NCBI GenBank assembly: GCA_045837725.1
Contig: JBEWZL010000239.1
Span: 620,001-684,000 of the forward strand
Direction of reading: 5' to 3'
From: Vermamoeba vermiformis
Lineage: Eukaryota; Tubulinea; Echinamoebida
Length of the DNA: 64,000 nucleotides
The position numbers and the translations under genes were made by a program. The notes beneath the pieces are model-generated. The model was not told the origin of the DNA, did not search any database, and saw nothing but the letters and a program-made list of their open reading frames with translations. Positions 23,258 through 35,523 of the stretch are shown in pieces (the first letter of the stretch is position 1; each line of letters begins with the position of its first letter).

Positions 23258-26036
23258 ATGTCAAGTTTTGAGGCCGAGATCGGGACGGCCAAGGTCAAAC
23301 ATAGCACGGTAAATATCATGCACTATATATCACGTTGTTTTGGCCATTCTTAAACACCAACTTCGGATATCAAATCATATTAATAATATTTTTAGACGCA
23401 TCCGAAATATTTACACAGCAACAGCACTTCCCATAAATGGGCATTTGGAGCGATAGCAGAATTAATAGGTATATTTAAAATTAATTACAAATAAATTTGA
23501 TGTTCTGACTCGCGATCCAGACAATGCCGTGGATGCGCGAGCAACACGGTTTTACATCGACACAAATACAGTGAAAGAGCGCTTAGAAGAGGTCCGATTT
23601 TTGTCTTTTCAAGTAAGTACTTTCAGCGGAATAATATCTTTCGCGTCTCTTGCTAATTGGTGGCAAGGATAATGGCACGGGCATGAAGCCACGTGATTTG
23701 CACAAGATGTGCAGCTTTGGGCACTGCGACAAAGTGAAGACTGACGACTTGACACCGATCGGACACTACGGCAACGGCTTCAAGAGTGGTTCGATGCGCC
23801 TCGGCAAAGATGTGATGGTATTCACCAAGACGACTTCCGCGCGGAGCATTGCCCTCTTGTCGCAGGTAAGTCACGCCACATAACACCTGAATGCGCGCAG
23901 TATTGTGACCTCTCGCCACGACAGTCCTTCCTCGCAGCGATCGATGCAGAAGAGGTGTTGGTGCCCATGGTGACGTGGAACAATGCTGGCAAGATCACCG
24001 CGGACGACGAGCTCAATCTGACTGTGGACGACATGAAGCGCAGTTTGGAGCTGATTAAGAAGCACTCTATATTCAAGACTGAAGCAGCACTCGCCGAGCA
24101 GTTCGATTCCCTCACTTCACGCACGGGCACTCGCATTGTAGTGTTCAGATTGAAGCGCTTGGAGATGCGCAACTTGCTGGAGCTGTCGTTCAATGACAAG
24201 CACGACATTCAGCTCACACAGGACACGCCCATTGAGAAGAAGGGCGAATATGTGCACCCTGCACTCTATTCACTGCGCGAGTACTGCAAAGTGTTGTATT
24301 TGGAGCCCAAATTGATGATTTTCCTCCGCGGTAGAAAAGTGCGGTCCACGCGCATGACACAAGAGCTGTACCATCCCAAACAAGTCATCTACAAGCCACA
24401 GAAGTTCATGGATGATGACGGCGTCAAGTTGGAGTCGCGCATTGTGTACGGCTTCAACAAGCGATCCAAGCGCGAGTACGGCATGATGTTGTATCAAAAG
24501 AACCGATTGATTCGATTCTTCGTGCCTGTGGGCATGCAGAAACAGGCTGGCAGTCGAGGACGTGGTGTGCTCATCATCGTAAGTAGTGTGCGGTGTTCGG
24601 TCACAGTGCTCATCCGTCAATGACAGACTGACGCGTACTTCTTGTCGCCCACGCACAACAAACAAGAGTTCATGCGCGATGACAAGTACCGAGGACTCGA
24701 AGACGCCATCAAGACCAACCTCAACCACTACTGGAACTCGTGCAACATTGACGCGAACAAGGGAAATGAAGGCATCGGTGACTTTATGAGCAAGTTGTAC
24801 GGACGCGACAACAGAGGTCCGTATTGGATTCAGTGCGACAACTGCTTGAAGTGGCGTCGTGTGGCTGAAGATCCTGAACACCTCAAAGAGGATGTGAGTA
24901 CTGCCTATATTATATTTATATATGGTGACTCTGATTAACTGGTGCGCAGTGGACGTGTGCGATGAACACCGATCACAAGCACAACAGTTGTTCCATACCG
25001 CAACAGCCCGATGACATTATTCCGCTCATTCCTGCGTATGTATTTCCGCGTCAGTCATTGCATACATTCTGACACAGCGACAGCAAATACAAGCGAAAGG
25101 AGCGCAAGAGCACCAAGTCCAAAGCAGACGGGGCTGAGAGTGACGACGAAGTGCCAGACAACTTCAACGTCGAGGACGACGAGCTGATCGAGCACGAGGC
25201 GAGTGAGTCCAGCGAGGCACCTGAGCCTCCCAAGCGTGCTAAAGCAAGTGCACCCAAGCCTGCACCAAAAAAGGCAAGTGGCGGCACTACTCCACGCCAG
25301 ACAGCGAAGAGGAAGCGATCAGAAGAGTCAGATTCAGAGGAGGTCGTTGAACCTGTCAAAACTAAGCGACCGCGCCGTGCTGAAGCGAGTTCTGAGTCAG
25401 TGCCAGCACGTGTCACAGTCAGCGACACAAATGGCCATTCACTGAACGGCAGCACACCCGAACCCAAGCGACGTGCAGCAGAGAGAAGTCGTGCCAAGCC
25501 AGCGAGTGACGAGTCTGCAAGTGTGACACCTGTCACTCCAGCTGCTCCAGCGACACCTGTCACCCCCGTGTCAAAAGCTAACGGCACTGCAAGTCGAGCA
25601 CTGAGCCAGTCCAGCAGTGATCGAGATCTGCAAATATTATTCAGCAAGCTGCAAGTGATCTGTGCACGACTCGGTGGCAAACCATATCAAAATCTAACAC
25701 TCGCCAAGCTGAAAACATTGGACGAGGTACGTGCCATATTAGTACTACGCTGTATTTGTACTAACCAGTGCGCAGCTCAAATTCTGCGAAATGATTGAAG
25801 AGAAGTTGCAGTCCGCGAGCATGTCACTCAAAGAGCGCGTGGCACACTTGACAGCGCACACACCGCGCGATGAAGAGCCTGCTGCGGAGGTTGAAGAACA
25901 GCCGAGCGATGTCGCAATGACTGGCGATGAAGACACGCATCACGTGACTGACACCCACGTGAGTGACAGCAACGACAACGACAAGCACGTGATTAAAGAC
26001 GAGGAAGAGCGGCCAGTATTCTTCAATTTCTTGTAA
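23258..26036 (+). CDS. MORC-family GHKL ATPase with CW zinc finger
   Basis: From [17 protein letters not shown], exon joins give [19 protein letters not shown] (ATPase N-box), then [20 protein letters not shown] (DxGxG) and [16 protein letters not shown] (lid and G box). The S5 fold follows, with [23 protein letters not shown] domain is clear: [13 protein letters not shown] with [14 protein letters not shown], giving four cysteines and the two methyl-lysine-cage tryptophans. Such domains read H3K4 methylation. After it comes a Ser/Glu/Lys-rich linker containing KRPRR and a short predicted coiled coil. MORC proteins dimerise on ATP and compact DNA. The linker coding sequence carries TGACACCTGTCA words read as VTPVT. 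It is convergent with the uridine kinase, with stops 65 bp apart. Confidence 0.93.
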
Positions 26037-26101
26037 AAATAAAATGATTTATGTACAGTAAAACAGTGCAAATGTTTTTTGAATTTGAGACCAAATACAG
26101 C

Positions 26102-27121
26102 TCAGAGAATGGACTTCTTGGCGACATTCAACAAGCGCTGCTTCTCGCGCAGTTTGATGTTGATGTGCTGCACGATCAGATCGATGGCCACCAGGTTTTC
26201 TTTGCCGCGCGGAATAATGACATCGCAGTACTTCTTGGTCTGTGTTTGACACGTGTCAGTAGGTGATTGCAAGGACGAGGCAGTGACAGGTGTCAACTAC
26301 TCACCGGGAACACGTAGGTGTCAAAAGAGGGCTTGACAAAGGTCTCGTACTGGTGCAGAATGGACTCCAAGGTACGACCGCGCTCTTTCATGTCACGCAC
26401 CACTCTGCGCGCCAGTCTCATGTCTGCGTCTGTGTCGACAAAGATTTTCTGTGAACGAGTCTGTCAATCCATTACCTAATTAGGAAATGCTGTCGCAAAC
26501 AACTGACCATATCAAGCATGTTGCGCAAGCGTTCGTCGTGGAAGGTCAAGATGCCCTCGAGTATGAGCACGTCCACGCCGTAGATCGATTGCGTCTCTTC
26601 GCAGCGCGCATTGGTCACAAAGTCGTACACGGGTATCTCCACGCGCTTGCCCTCTGCTAGACGTGCGGTCGTGCTGGGGACAGTCAGTTAATGGGCCTAG
26701 TAATATTAGTGACTGCGGTGCTACGTGCCTGACAATGAGGTCCCAGTCGAGGGCCGCAGGGTGGTCCCAGTTGTATTCACTGACGCGCGCCAACTGCTCG
26801 GGGGTGAGCGGCAAGTAGAACGAGTCGAGTGAGATGCGATCCACGCGATGATTGTCGAGCTGCTTGATGATGTGTTCGCACACTGAGGTCTTGCCCGAGG
26901 CCGTGCCTGCATCCGTACGGGTCAGAACAATTGTCCGAGATCTGACACGATCAGGGTGTTGAGTTACCTCCAGCGACTCCAATAATAAAAGGCTTAGTGC
27001 GACCAGTCTTAGAAGAGGATTTGTTCTTGTCTTTGACGGCTGAGCGTGGGATGGGCTTCTCTTCTTCAAAAGAGTCGAACTTCCAAAAACCAAGTGAGGG
27101 CAGCGATGAGCTCAAGGACAT
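26102..27121 (-). CDS. Uridine kinase (uridine-cytidine kinase)
   Basis: The start at 27121 yields [20 protein letters not shown] and a Lys/Ser-rich linker. Then comes [18 protein letters not shown], a P-loop formed across an intron. [20 protein letters not shown] and [13 protein letters not shown] are the family's substrate-binding blocks. [13 protein letters not shown] and [10 protein letters not shown] carry the Walker-B-like strand. [20 protein letters not shown] with ERGRTL is the lid, and [20 protein letters not shown] closes the fold. The enzyme phosphorylates uridine and cytidine in pyrimidine salvage, in the cytosol. There is no C-terminal UPRT domain, unlike UCKL1. Introns carry TGACACGTGTCA (26247) and TGACAGGTGTCA (26284). 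Confidence 0.93.
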
Positions 27122-27628
27122 GATTGATAATATTTCTTATGTACAATGCTCAAGTCTGGACTGCAAATTAAAATAATGGCGCTTTAATAAATTATTGCGA
27201 TCGAGTGGATCCATTTTTTAAATTGTACAAAGAGGCGCAAATTTGTGGCCAAAAAGCAACCATAATAATATAATAATATTACAATAGGTAACAGACGGTG
27301 CCCCTTGAAAAATAACTTACCACTTGTTGCGGCAAGACCAATTAATGAATGTTAAATGACTCCGAATAATTATTCACAAATAACTAGCACCCAGTATTCT
27401 GCGTAATTTCTGATAATTGAAGGTAGTCATATTTAATTGTTCGTTGAGTGATAGCGCTTCTCTGGGTTGAAAAATGGTTGCATCCACGCTAAATCCAGAA
27501 TTCATTGTCGAAATAAGTTGTTTTGAAGCTAAATATTATTTCGGAATAATTTTAAATACAGGTAATAGCCCGCAAATGCACAAGTAGCCTCTTCATTAAT
27601 TACATTCGGTTGAAATCCGTCGGTTTTC
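27122..27628. other. AT-rich gene-free region
   Basis: About 507 bp between the uridine kinase start and the TMA7 stop. It must hold the kinase promoter and the TMA7 3' UTR. It has a TAATAATATAATAATATTAC stretch near 27262-27281. No open frame, tRNA or snRNA could be supported. Confidence 0.5.
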
Positions 27629-27989
27629 TCATTTCTTTTTGACAAGACCTTTGCTGCCCGCAGCTCGTGCTTGCAACTCTTTCAAGGCTTGGGCCTCTTC
27701 ACGTTGCTTTTGCTTGAAGGCAAGGTCTTCCTGTATTTACAAGCGAGTTATAATTACGCCGATCGATTCTTCAAAAATTACGTAAAATTAACGGTAATTA
27801 ATTAATATTATAGTTAAACACTATTAAATAATATTCTAGTGAGCACTTTACTTACGTCGGTCATTTCACCGCCTTGTTTCTTCGCGGCCTTCAAAGGCTT
27901 CTTTTTACCACCTGCGCAGCACATCCGTCAGTCATTTACGTCTTCAAGCCTAATATATCGTGCTCATACTCACCTTGTCGTCCAGACAT
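27629..27989 (-). CDS. TMA7: Translation machinery-associated protein 7
   Basis: Three small exons join to give a protein of 56 residues. It begins MSGRQGGKKKPLKAAKKQGG, continues EMTDEDLAFKQKQREEAQAL and ends ARAAGKGLVKKK. This matches TMA7 (CCDC72) along its full length. It is a small basic, ribosome-associated protein of unclear role. Introns follow the codons for RQ and TD. It is divergent from coatomer gamma with a 162-bp gap. Confidence 0.95.
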
Positions 27990-28151
27990 GTTGTGTAGTG
28001 TTGTGTTTGTAAGTTAAATTATTTGCTCGCCTGTTTCGGACTTGTTTTTTACAGGCCGCAAAAATTCAGCCAAAAAAAACTGACGTCGATGCTGGCGTAT
28101 TATTTGATAGTATTATTGTAATATACATATCAACAATTAATATAACCAGCC

Positions 28152-31100
28152 ATGGACGATAAGAAACCTGATGACGGTGAATGTACGTTGGATAATGATT
28201 GATATTTTCAAATGGCATTACGCAGCTGAATTTCATTTGAAATTGCGTGCATATTATTACAACAGCAATTAAATAGCTCGATCATAGTGTTGCTATTTAC
28301 ATTCAAGCACATAATTTTTCAAAATAATTTTTCCAATTTTCCTTTCAATAATAATAATATTTGATTGCAGACGTGGTGCCGTACAAGTCCATGGACAAGG
28401 GCGCTATTCTCCAAGAGGCGCGCATATTGTTCAGTCAATCGCCGCTCAAGACTAGAGACTGCTACAACCTCACCACTAAAATTCTCTATCTTTTGATGAA
28501 AGGAGATGAGCTCAACACCAAAGAGGCCACTGATGTCTTCTTCGCAGTGACCAAGCTGTTTCAGTCCAATGATGTACGTAGCATGTGCAGACAAGCGATG
28601 TCAGATCTACCTTAACCTCGCTGCATCTAACTGATTGGTACCCATCAGCTCTCACTGCGCCGCATGGTGTATTTAGTGCTCAAAGAACTCACTGCAGTGG
28701 CGCAAGATGTGATTATAGCGATCAGTATTCTCGTCAAGGACATGAACAGCGAGCAAGACATTCAAAAGGCCAATGCGATCCGTGTCTTGTGTCGCATCAC
28801 TGATGTACGTGTTGCTAGTGCTATATATGATAGTGATATATATATATATAAGTATCCATACTCACGCCCCTCCAGACGACCATGTTAGCGCAGATCGAGC
28901 GCTACGTCAAGACAGCGCTGGTGGACAAGGACGCCTATGTGTCGAGCAGCGCGCTGGTCTCGTCGATGCACTTGACACACTCGAGCGCAGAGGTCGTGCG
29001 GCGCTGGGTCGATGAAGTGCAGAACGCGCTCAACGGCAAGACACAGATGGTGCAGTACCACGCCCTCGGTGTGCTGCACAAGATCCGTCAACACGATCGA
29101 CTCGCCGTGCTCAAAACTATCACCACACTCGCTAAGGGTACGTACGAGACTACGAGTGACACGTGTCAAATGCTGACTCGCACCGCACAGGCAGCACCAT
29201 TCGCTCCCCTTACGCGCACTGCTTGCTGATCCGCTACGTGACGCAGCTGTTGCAAGAGGGCACGGACAAGGAGCGCGATGCAGCACTGTACAGCTATCTC
29301 GAACAGTGTCTGCGCAATCGCAGCGAACTCGTCTCGTACGAGGCAGCACGTGCTTTCTGTTCACTGAAAACAGTCGATGCACGTGACATGAACAGCGTGA
29401 TTGCCGCACTGCAAATGTTGATGAACACCACCAAGGCTGCAATGAGATTTGCAGCTGTCAAGACACTGCACAGCGTAAGTACGACAGTTTGACACGCAAC
29501 ACGCTGATTGACACGTGTCACGCTTCAGATCGCAGACAAATATCCCGCACTCATCTCCAACACGTGCAGCACAGACCTCGAGGCGCTGATCGTGGACAGC
29601 AACAAGTCCGTGGCCGCACTGGCCATTGTGACGAGCATGAAGACTGAGGGCGAGGTCGGTGTGGACAAACTGCTGCGTCAACTGCCGAGTCTGATGCCCG
29701 AACTGCCCGACGAGCACAAGATTGTGATTGTGGACAGTGTGCGCGAACTCGTGGCCAAGTACCGCCACAAGCACCAAGCAGTGATCAATGCGCTGTCTGG
29801 ACTGATGCGCGACGGTGGCTACGAATTCAAGAAGACACTGGTCGAGACCATTCTGTTCATCATGAAAGAGGTCCCCGAGTCCAAGGAGTCTGCACTCACG
29901 CAGCTGTGCGAGTTCATCGAGGACTGCGAGTTCCCCGGCATGACAGCGCGCATCATTCACTTGCTCGGCACTGAAGGACCGCGCACATTGAATCCCTCGC
30001 GCTACATCCGCCACATCTACAACCGCATCATTCTCGAGTCCCCGCAGGTCCGTGCTTCAGCTGTGCAGGCCCTCACCAAGTTCGGTGTCTTGTTGCCCGA
30101 GCTCAAGCCCCGCATTGTGGCGCTGTTGAAGCGCTGCTTGATCGACAACGACGACGAGGTGCGCGACCGAGCCACACTGTGCTTGCATCTGTTGCAGCAA
30201 GAGGACGCCAAGGCACTCAAGCTCATCTTGCCCGAGGTCGATGTGCCGCTCGTCAATCTCAAGCGCGCACTCGTGCAGTACCTCGAACACCACGCGCAGC
30301 ACAAACAAGTGGCGCCCTTCGATGTGAGCACCGTGTCGCGCGAACAGATTGTGGAGAAGAAAGAGAAGAAAGAGACCAAAGCCGCGCCCGACAATGTGGC
30401 CCAGAAACAACTGCTCAGCATTCAACAGGCCAATGCCGCGGTCAATGTCGATGTTGTGCAGCAGAAGAATGAGGAGCTCGAGGCCAAGATTGAAGCTTTT
30501 CAACGTCAGTTCAAAGTCGGTGCGCTGTCACACACCACCAAGAGCAGCGACTTGACTGAAGCCGAGACTGAATTCGTGGTCAGCTGTGTCAAGCACTTCT
30601 TCGCCAATCACGTGCTCTTCCAAGTAAGTACCACAGACCTGCCCCTCAGCACCACTAACGCGACACTAGTTCAATGTGCGCAACACACTCAACGATCAAG
30701 TCATCGACAACGTCTCCGTGGAGATGGTGCCTGATGAGGACGCCGATGGATTCAAGTACGTCTGTTGACACGTGTCACATGTCGAAACTGACCTCTTTCT
30801 ACCAGGGTCGAAGCAGTGCTCGAAGCCAGTCGTGTGGGCTGCGGTGAGACACGTGCGGTGTGGCTCTTGTTGCACCGTCCCAGCAGTGCAGTGCCCGTCA
30901 CAGCTTCGTTCCACAACACACTCAAATTCACCACCAAGGACTGGGACTCCGCGAGTGGTGAGGTCGATGACAGCAGTGCCATGCCCGATCAGTATCAGAT
31001 TGAAGATGTGGAGATCTCCCTCGCCGATTACATCAAGGGCACAACTGTCGAAGAGTTTGCGGCACGCTGGGAAGAATTGGGCGAGGAACACGAGTGCACT

Positions 31101-31452
31101 GAGACCTTCTCGCTGTCCAATGCCAAGTCACTGCAAGGTAAGTGCTGGTCCCTCGCATATGTCGAGTCCAGCTATCATGTGCCTAGTCACAGTACTCACT
31201 CTTCATCGCACAGAGGGTGTGAAGGACATACTCGACTTCTTGGGCATGACACCGCAAGAGAAGAGCGATCTTGTGCCTGCTAAGCGCACGAAGCACGCCA
31301 TGTTCCTCGCAGGTGAATATCTCGGAGGTATTCCGCTCTTGGCACGTGTCAGAATGCAGATCCCACCGAGCGGCGGTGTCGGAGTGCAACTGTGCATCCG
31401 ATCCACTGACGGCGAGTTATCAGCTGCTATTGCTGGAGCTATGTTTGCCTAA
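28152..31452 (+). CDS. COPG: Coatomer subunit gamma (COPI coat)
   Basis: From MDDKKPDDGEYVVPYKSMDK, exons give ILQEARILFSQSPLKTRDCY, LSLRRMVYLVLKELTAVAQD and MNSEQDIQKANAIRVLCRIT, the adaptin-like trunk typical of COPG. The HEAT trunk continues with LVSYEAARAFCSL and FPGMTARIIHLLGTEGPRT. A charged hinge rich in KKEKKETK follows. The C-terminal appendage has FNVRNTLNDQVIDNVSVEM, DILDFLGMTPQEKSDLVP and HAMFLAGEYLGGIPLLARV. Length (about 880 residues) is normal. Gamma-COP with zeta-COP links Arf1 and cargo for Golgi-to-ER vesicles. There are around nine introns, and three of them contain the TGACACGTGTCA palindrome (29157, 29509, 30766). Confidence 0.97.
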
Positions 31453-31622
31453 TAGCATTGTAGTCAATAAACAGTTTTGTATCTCAATTCAGGACAGTTT
31501 GCCCAATGCAAATGTTGATGGACAACAGATCGAGTACAAAAAAGGAAATTGTCCATCACTGCGAACAACATAAAAAACTCGTTGTTGCGGTTTAGTATTG
31601 ATCAAATAGCAAAGTGAACGCA

Positions 31623-32868
31623 ATGCACAAGTATTTGCTGTTGTCTAGCTTATTCCAAATAGCCCTCTCGACTTCGCTAGCTGGACTAACCTTCGATCCG
31701 GTTCAGTTTAATCAGGACAATGATTGTGACGTCGATCTAACAGTAAGTAGCTACGAACATGCATTTCTCGTCTTACATCAACCTTCAGGACCTCTTGTCT
31801 CCGAACACTTCTCTGTCAGTTTCAGATCGAGCTCAACTCTCCTATTCTCTAGCGCAGTGTCATTGGCAGACTATGGATAGGCCATGGGTACAAATTTGTG
31901 ACAAAGATGTGCGTGATTGTCTGGCCTCATTGCCTAATTCGGCACTCGCGGACTGGATCCTGCATTGGACTTTGGTCTCGAAGGCAGAACGACACGTCAA
32001 AGCGACACTCAGACACTACACTACGCGAATGATGAGCATTGATGGCGAGAGACTGTCACGTGACATCTCTCAAGGCCAGGAACGGCTCTCTCACGAGATC
32101 TCAGCCCTGGTCGATGGTGCTGATCATCTCCGTGTCAAACACAGTCTGTTTGCAGCGGAGTTCACTGAATTTGTAGGACTTGTTCTATTTAAGGAAATGT
32201 ACTCACTTAGATCTCAGGTGACACGTTTGACACCTCTCCGCGCACTCGTTCAATCGTTGACACGTGCTGTCACGCACATTCGTACTCTGATGGATGCATT
32301 GAGTGCACACCACACGAGACTAGTCTGTAAGTGCTCATTCATACAGCGTCACAACTCTCGTACTAACAACGCGTTAGATATCTTTTGGATTGTGCGAACA
32401 GTGTGCCTGGTCCGCGTGCTCAGAGCGCCCTTCAATCGCGTGGCTTCGTGTCTCGGCACTGAGTGTCGTGTCAACTTCACGCGCGCAACGGATGGTCTCT
32501 TGTTCGTGCAGCTGTTCGTATTGTATCCACTATTCGCTGTGCAACTTTCACCTGCGGCCATATTACTGATGCATAGTGTAGCGTTGCTGCTCGGGTATCT
32601 GTGGCGTGGTCCTAGAGTGGAAAAGCAGATTCAAAGCACTGTCGCTGAATCACAATCTGATTGGTCGCGAGCGAGGCTGTCATTGTACCGTCAACTGCAG
32701 CAAGTAAGTAGTGCTATTGTACCTGTCAGACATGAGCTCATTGTTACTGTTCAGTGCGCTGATGTGCGTGCTCGTGTGAAGTTAAGACGCGAATGGACCA
32801 ATCAACGGTGCAGCCGATCGATCATTAGACATCTGCCAGGACACGGTTCAAGGGACAGTTCGCTTTAA
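31623..32868 (+). CDS. GEX1/Brambleberry/Kar5-like nuclear fusion (karyogamy) protein
   Basis: The protein starts with a signal peptide, MHKYLLLSSLFQIALSTSLA. It then has an N-terminal domain with SYSLAQCHWQTMDRPWVQIC and DVRDCLASL, followed by W-containing and long helical segments. The CH residue pair, two further cysteines and following helices match the conserved head of Kar5/GEX1/Brambleberry. Near the C-terminus there are hydrophobic helices: VCLVRVLRAP region, LLFVQLFVLYPLFAVQL and AILLMHSVALLLGYLW. Kar5-family proteins sit in the nuclear envelope of gametes and are needed for nuclear membranes to fuse. The assignment is by pattern and topology; sequence divergence in this family is large. 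Three introns of about 50 nt interrupt it. It is convergent with the nucleotidase (42-bp gap). Confidence 0.6.
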
Positions 32869-32910
32869 TTAGTGATGGGTTAAATGTACATAATAATTGT
32901 AAATAGCTCT

Positions 32911-35091
32911 TTAAAACACCATTTCATGTTCATCATCGTGACGTGCCTCGTGTTGCATCAACGAGGGAGTGGGTGAGTAGTAGTAGAACATGGGGTAGTT
33001 GAGAATGTTGTAGTAGTCCGCTGTGTGGTGCGTTAGACCAATCAGAATATAGACAATACGAACTTACTCGTGTACAGATCAGCATAGCGCTGCACTTGCA
33101 TGCCAAAAAAGGACAGTTTGAGGCCACTGCGGAACAGACTTCCGAACCACGTGTTGTACTCATTGTTCAACTCTTCAAGAGCCTCGCGCATCTGCTTGCG
33201 AATGAGCGTGGTGTCGGGCTGTGACTTGGCCGCGTAGTCCATGCCTCGGTAGATCTCTGACTTGATGTACTCGAGCTTGAGCAGGCGTTGGTAGATTGGC
33301 TGCACTTGTTTCCACACTTGCAGCTCTTTGCGCAGCTCAGGCACGACGAGCAGTGTGCGCCAGCCATGTTTCTTCTTTGAAATGATAATGTCTGCAAAGA
33401 TGTGATCTCCCGTGTACAGCACTCGATCACCGCTCTGAATGACACATGTCAACAATGAACTCACATTCACTGTGTCAAAATGAGGTACTTACAGTGACAT
33501 TTGCCAACTTTTCAAACAGCGTCATGTTGCCACCTTGATACACGCGGCCAGGTTGGAACTTGCCAGTCACGTGACCAATCTTCAACTGACCAGTCTCTTT
33601 GTCTACCTCGCGCAGGGTCGTACCTTTCATGAAAAATGCGGGCTTGGCAGCACTCACAATGACTTGGTCTGAATGTCTTAATGTTAGTGGTTGAGTTCTT
33701 TGCTCAGATAATGCATCATCACTCACCAAAGTATTCCATCCACGAGGTGTACTGGTCGTTGAAGCCATCGAGCAGGTACGACATGACCTTGTCGGTGTAG
33801 TACCAGGGACTGTTGGTCAGCAAGAAGGTCTGCTTCTTCCACTGCTTCAAGGTGTGCAAGAAGATGGACAGCTTTTCAGTGCGCACAATGTACCGTCCAA
33901 TGTCCTCGAGTGTCTTCTTCTTCAACGGACCATTGTCTGTGTGCACGCTAGGAGAGTGTGAGTGACACGTGTCAAACAAAGACTTCTGAGTCACGTACTA
34001 GTCAATGGCATAGCGCACATCGTGGAACAGATTGGCGTAAGAGATGTCTTCAATCGTCACGTCCTCGCTCTTCTTCAGCTGCGAGATGCCCTCGAGGTGC
34101 GTGACCAGATCTGTGTACAAACACGCCTCGGGCAACGTAAAAAGCGTGTTGAGGAGGTAAAAGCGCTTGCCAATATCATCACTGTGCACGCGCATTGAAG
34201 GATAGAACTCTGAAATGTTTTTTTTCTGAATTTTAGTTCGGCCGTGAACACAGGCGCTGATATTGCCAAAATTGTCTATTTTTAAAAAATTCCCCGTTTC
34301 AATGTCCAAAAAGAGACCTCTGCGATTATATTAGAACAAAATTATAGTGTGGTCATAATAACGTACCTGATTGAGTAATTAGGGTCGTATTTGAGTTCAG
34401 AAATGCTCTTCGGATAACCCATCTGCAACAACTTTTCGATAGCAAGTTCGTATTCAAGGAATTCATATTCCTGCGTGTAGACTATAACGCACATTAGTAT
34501 ACATATAATGGGGTGTTACGCGCATCGGTTACGTACTGGCTAACGTGTAGTCCATATCAACTGAAGTTAAAGGTAAGTCAAGGAAAATTAAAGTAAGAGC
34601 TTGATTAAGCTGAAATTCAAGTAGCAGCTAGTGTTTAGGATACAGCCAAAGTAGTCAATGGTGTCGAGTCTGAGCGGTCTATTCACGAATATACGCTGTT
34701 CGATGGGTCTCTTGTACATACTCGCCGGCGAAAGTTTTTCGAGATCAGCCTTGGTGAGCGAACCTTTATAAATGCTTTCCAAAATGTCATCTAGAGCATT
34801 GCAATTAGTGCTGGAACATTTTGTGATTTTTTTGATTTAATTTAATTATTTTTCGAATTACGCACGTTCGCAAAATTACAAATTGCAACTACTTAGTGAT
34901 GTAGAGGACCAGAAATACGGAATTACAATATAAAATATAATATCCAAAATAATCAGGAGCAGGTTTAGGTCAATTACAAAACAGGAAAATCTTTGTAAAC
35001 TGAATTTCACCGACCGACAGTGCTTACCGATCACTTTCTGCTTTTCGAGTCGTTCCATGCCAGAGTGTGTTAATGGGTTATCTCCTTCCAT
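32911..35091 (-). CDS. NT5C2-like cytosolic purine 5'-nucleotidase (HAD superfamily)
   Basis: Exons give MEGDNPLTHSGMERLEKQKV, then RIFVNRPLRLDTIDYFGF joined to DMDYTLA across an intron. DMDYT is HAD motif I with the nucleophilic Asp. Then follow YEFLEYELAIEKLLQMGYP, GNFLKIDNFGNISACVHG, FLLTNSPWYYTDKVMSYLL (motif II), KPAFF (motif III lysine region) and VLYTGDHIFADIIISKKKHG (motif IV). The tail has SLFRSGLKLSFFGMQVQRYA and an acidic end. This is the full NT5C2 order. The enzyme dephosphorylates IMP and GMP. An in-frame ATG at 35154 would add 21 residues. Introns carry TGACACGTGTCA (33963) and the variant TGACACATGTCA (33437). Confidence 0.92.
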
Positions 35092-35309
35092 AATAGAGTT
35101 TTGATTAAATTGGTGTTGCTTGGATTGCTGTTGTGTTGAAATTGAAAAATTCAATTGGCGAAATTTACTTTAGTTTTGCTACCTTTGCTTTCTTTTGAAG
35201 TAGGGTAAGTATACAGATTGGGATATACTTGACGGCATGCTAGTCGAACGGTTGAAGATTTATGCAAAGAAGAGGTAGGAATAATTTGGTTGCTTCGGAG
35301 ATTGATCCT

Positions 35310-35523
35310 TCAAGCCTAATTTTGGATTTACGAGCCGACAGTAGATTGGCATCGACAACGTACTTACATGGATAATTAAGATGAGGGAGTCAAGAAGTGA
35401 TGGATTTAATTTGTTCATCGGAGTCTGGTGGATCCGTTCTAACAAAATTTCACTGAAGTGCCCAAAAATGTCCGCGAGATTAATTGTTTGATTCAATAGT
35501 TCTGTAATGTAATTTTTGTACAT
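35310..35523 (-). CDS. Possible small two-exon gene, unsupported function
   Basis: From an ATG at 35523 an open frame reads ELLNQTINLADIFGHFSEIL and continues with RIHQTPMNKLNPSLLDSLIL, then meets a good GTAAGT donor at 35367. Joining to an AG at 35316 ends the protein two codons later, giving about 53 residues. There is also a possible acceptor (TTACATTACAG) just after the ATG, so this may be an internal exon of a longer gene. The composition looks like a real amphipathic helix. No family was recognised. Confidence 0.3.

Noticed and set aside
1803-26484. CArG-like words (CC-W6-GG) as an enriched set.
   Set aside because: Five perfect copies in 64 kb are close to what chance gives for this degenerate pattern; only noted beside CTATTTTTAG.
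27310-27350. ATAACTTACC resembles the 5' end of U1 snRNA.
   Set aside because: The following bases do not fit the U1 stem-loops and no Sm site was found.
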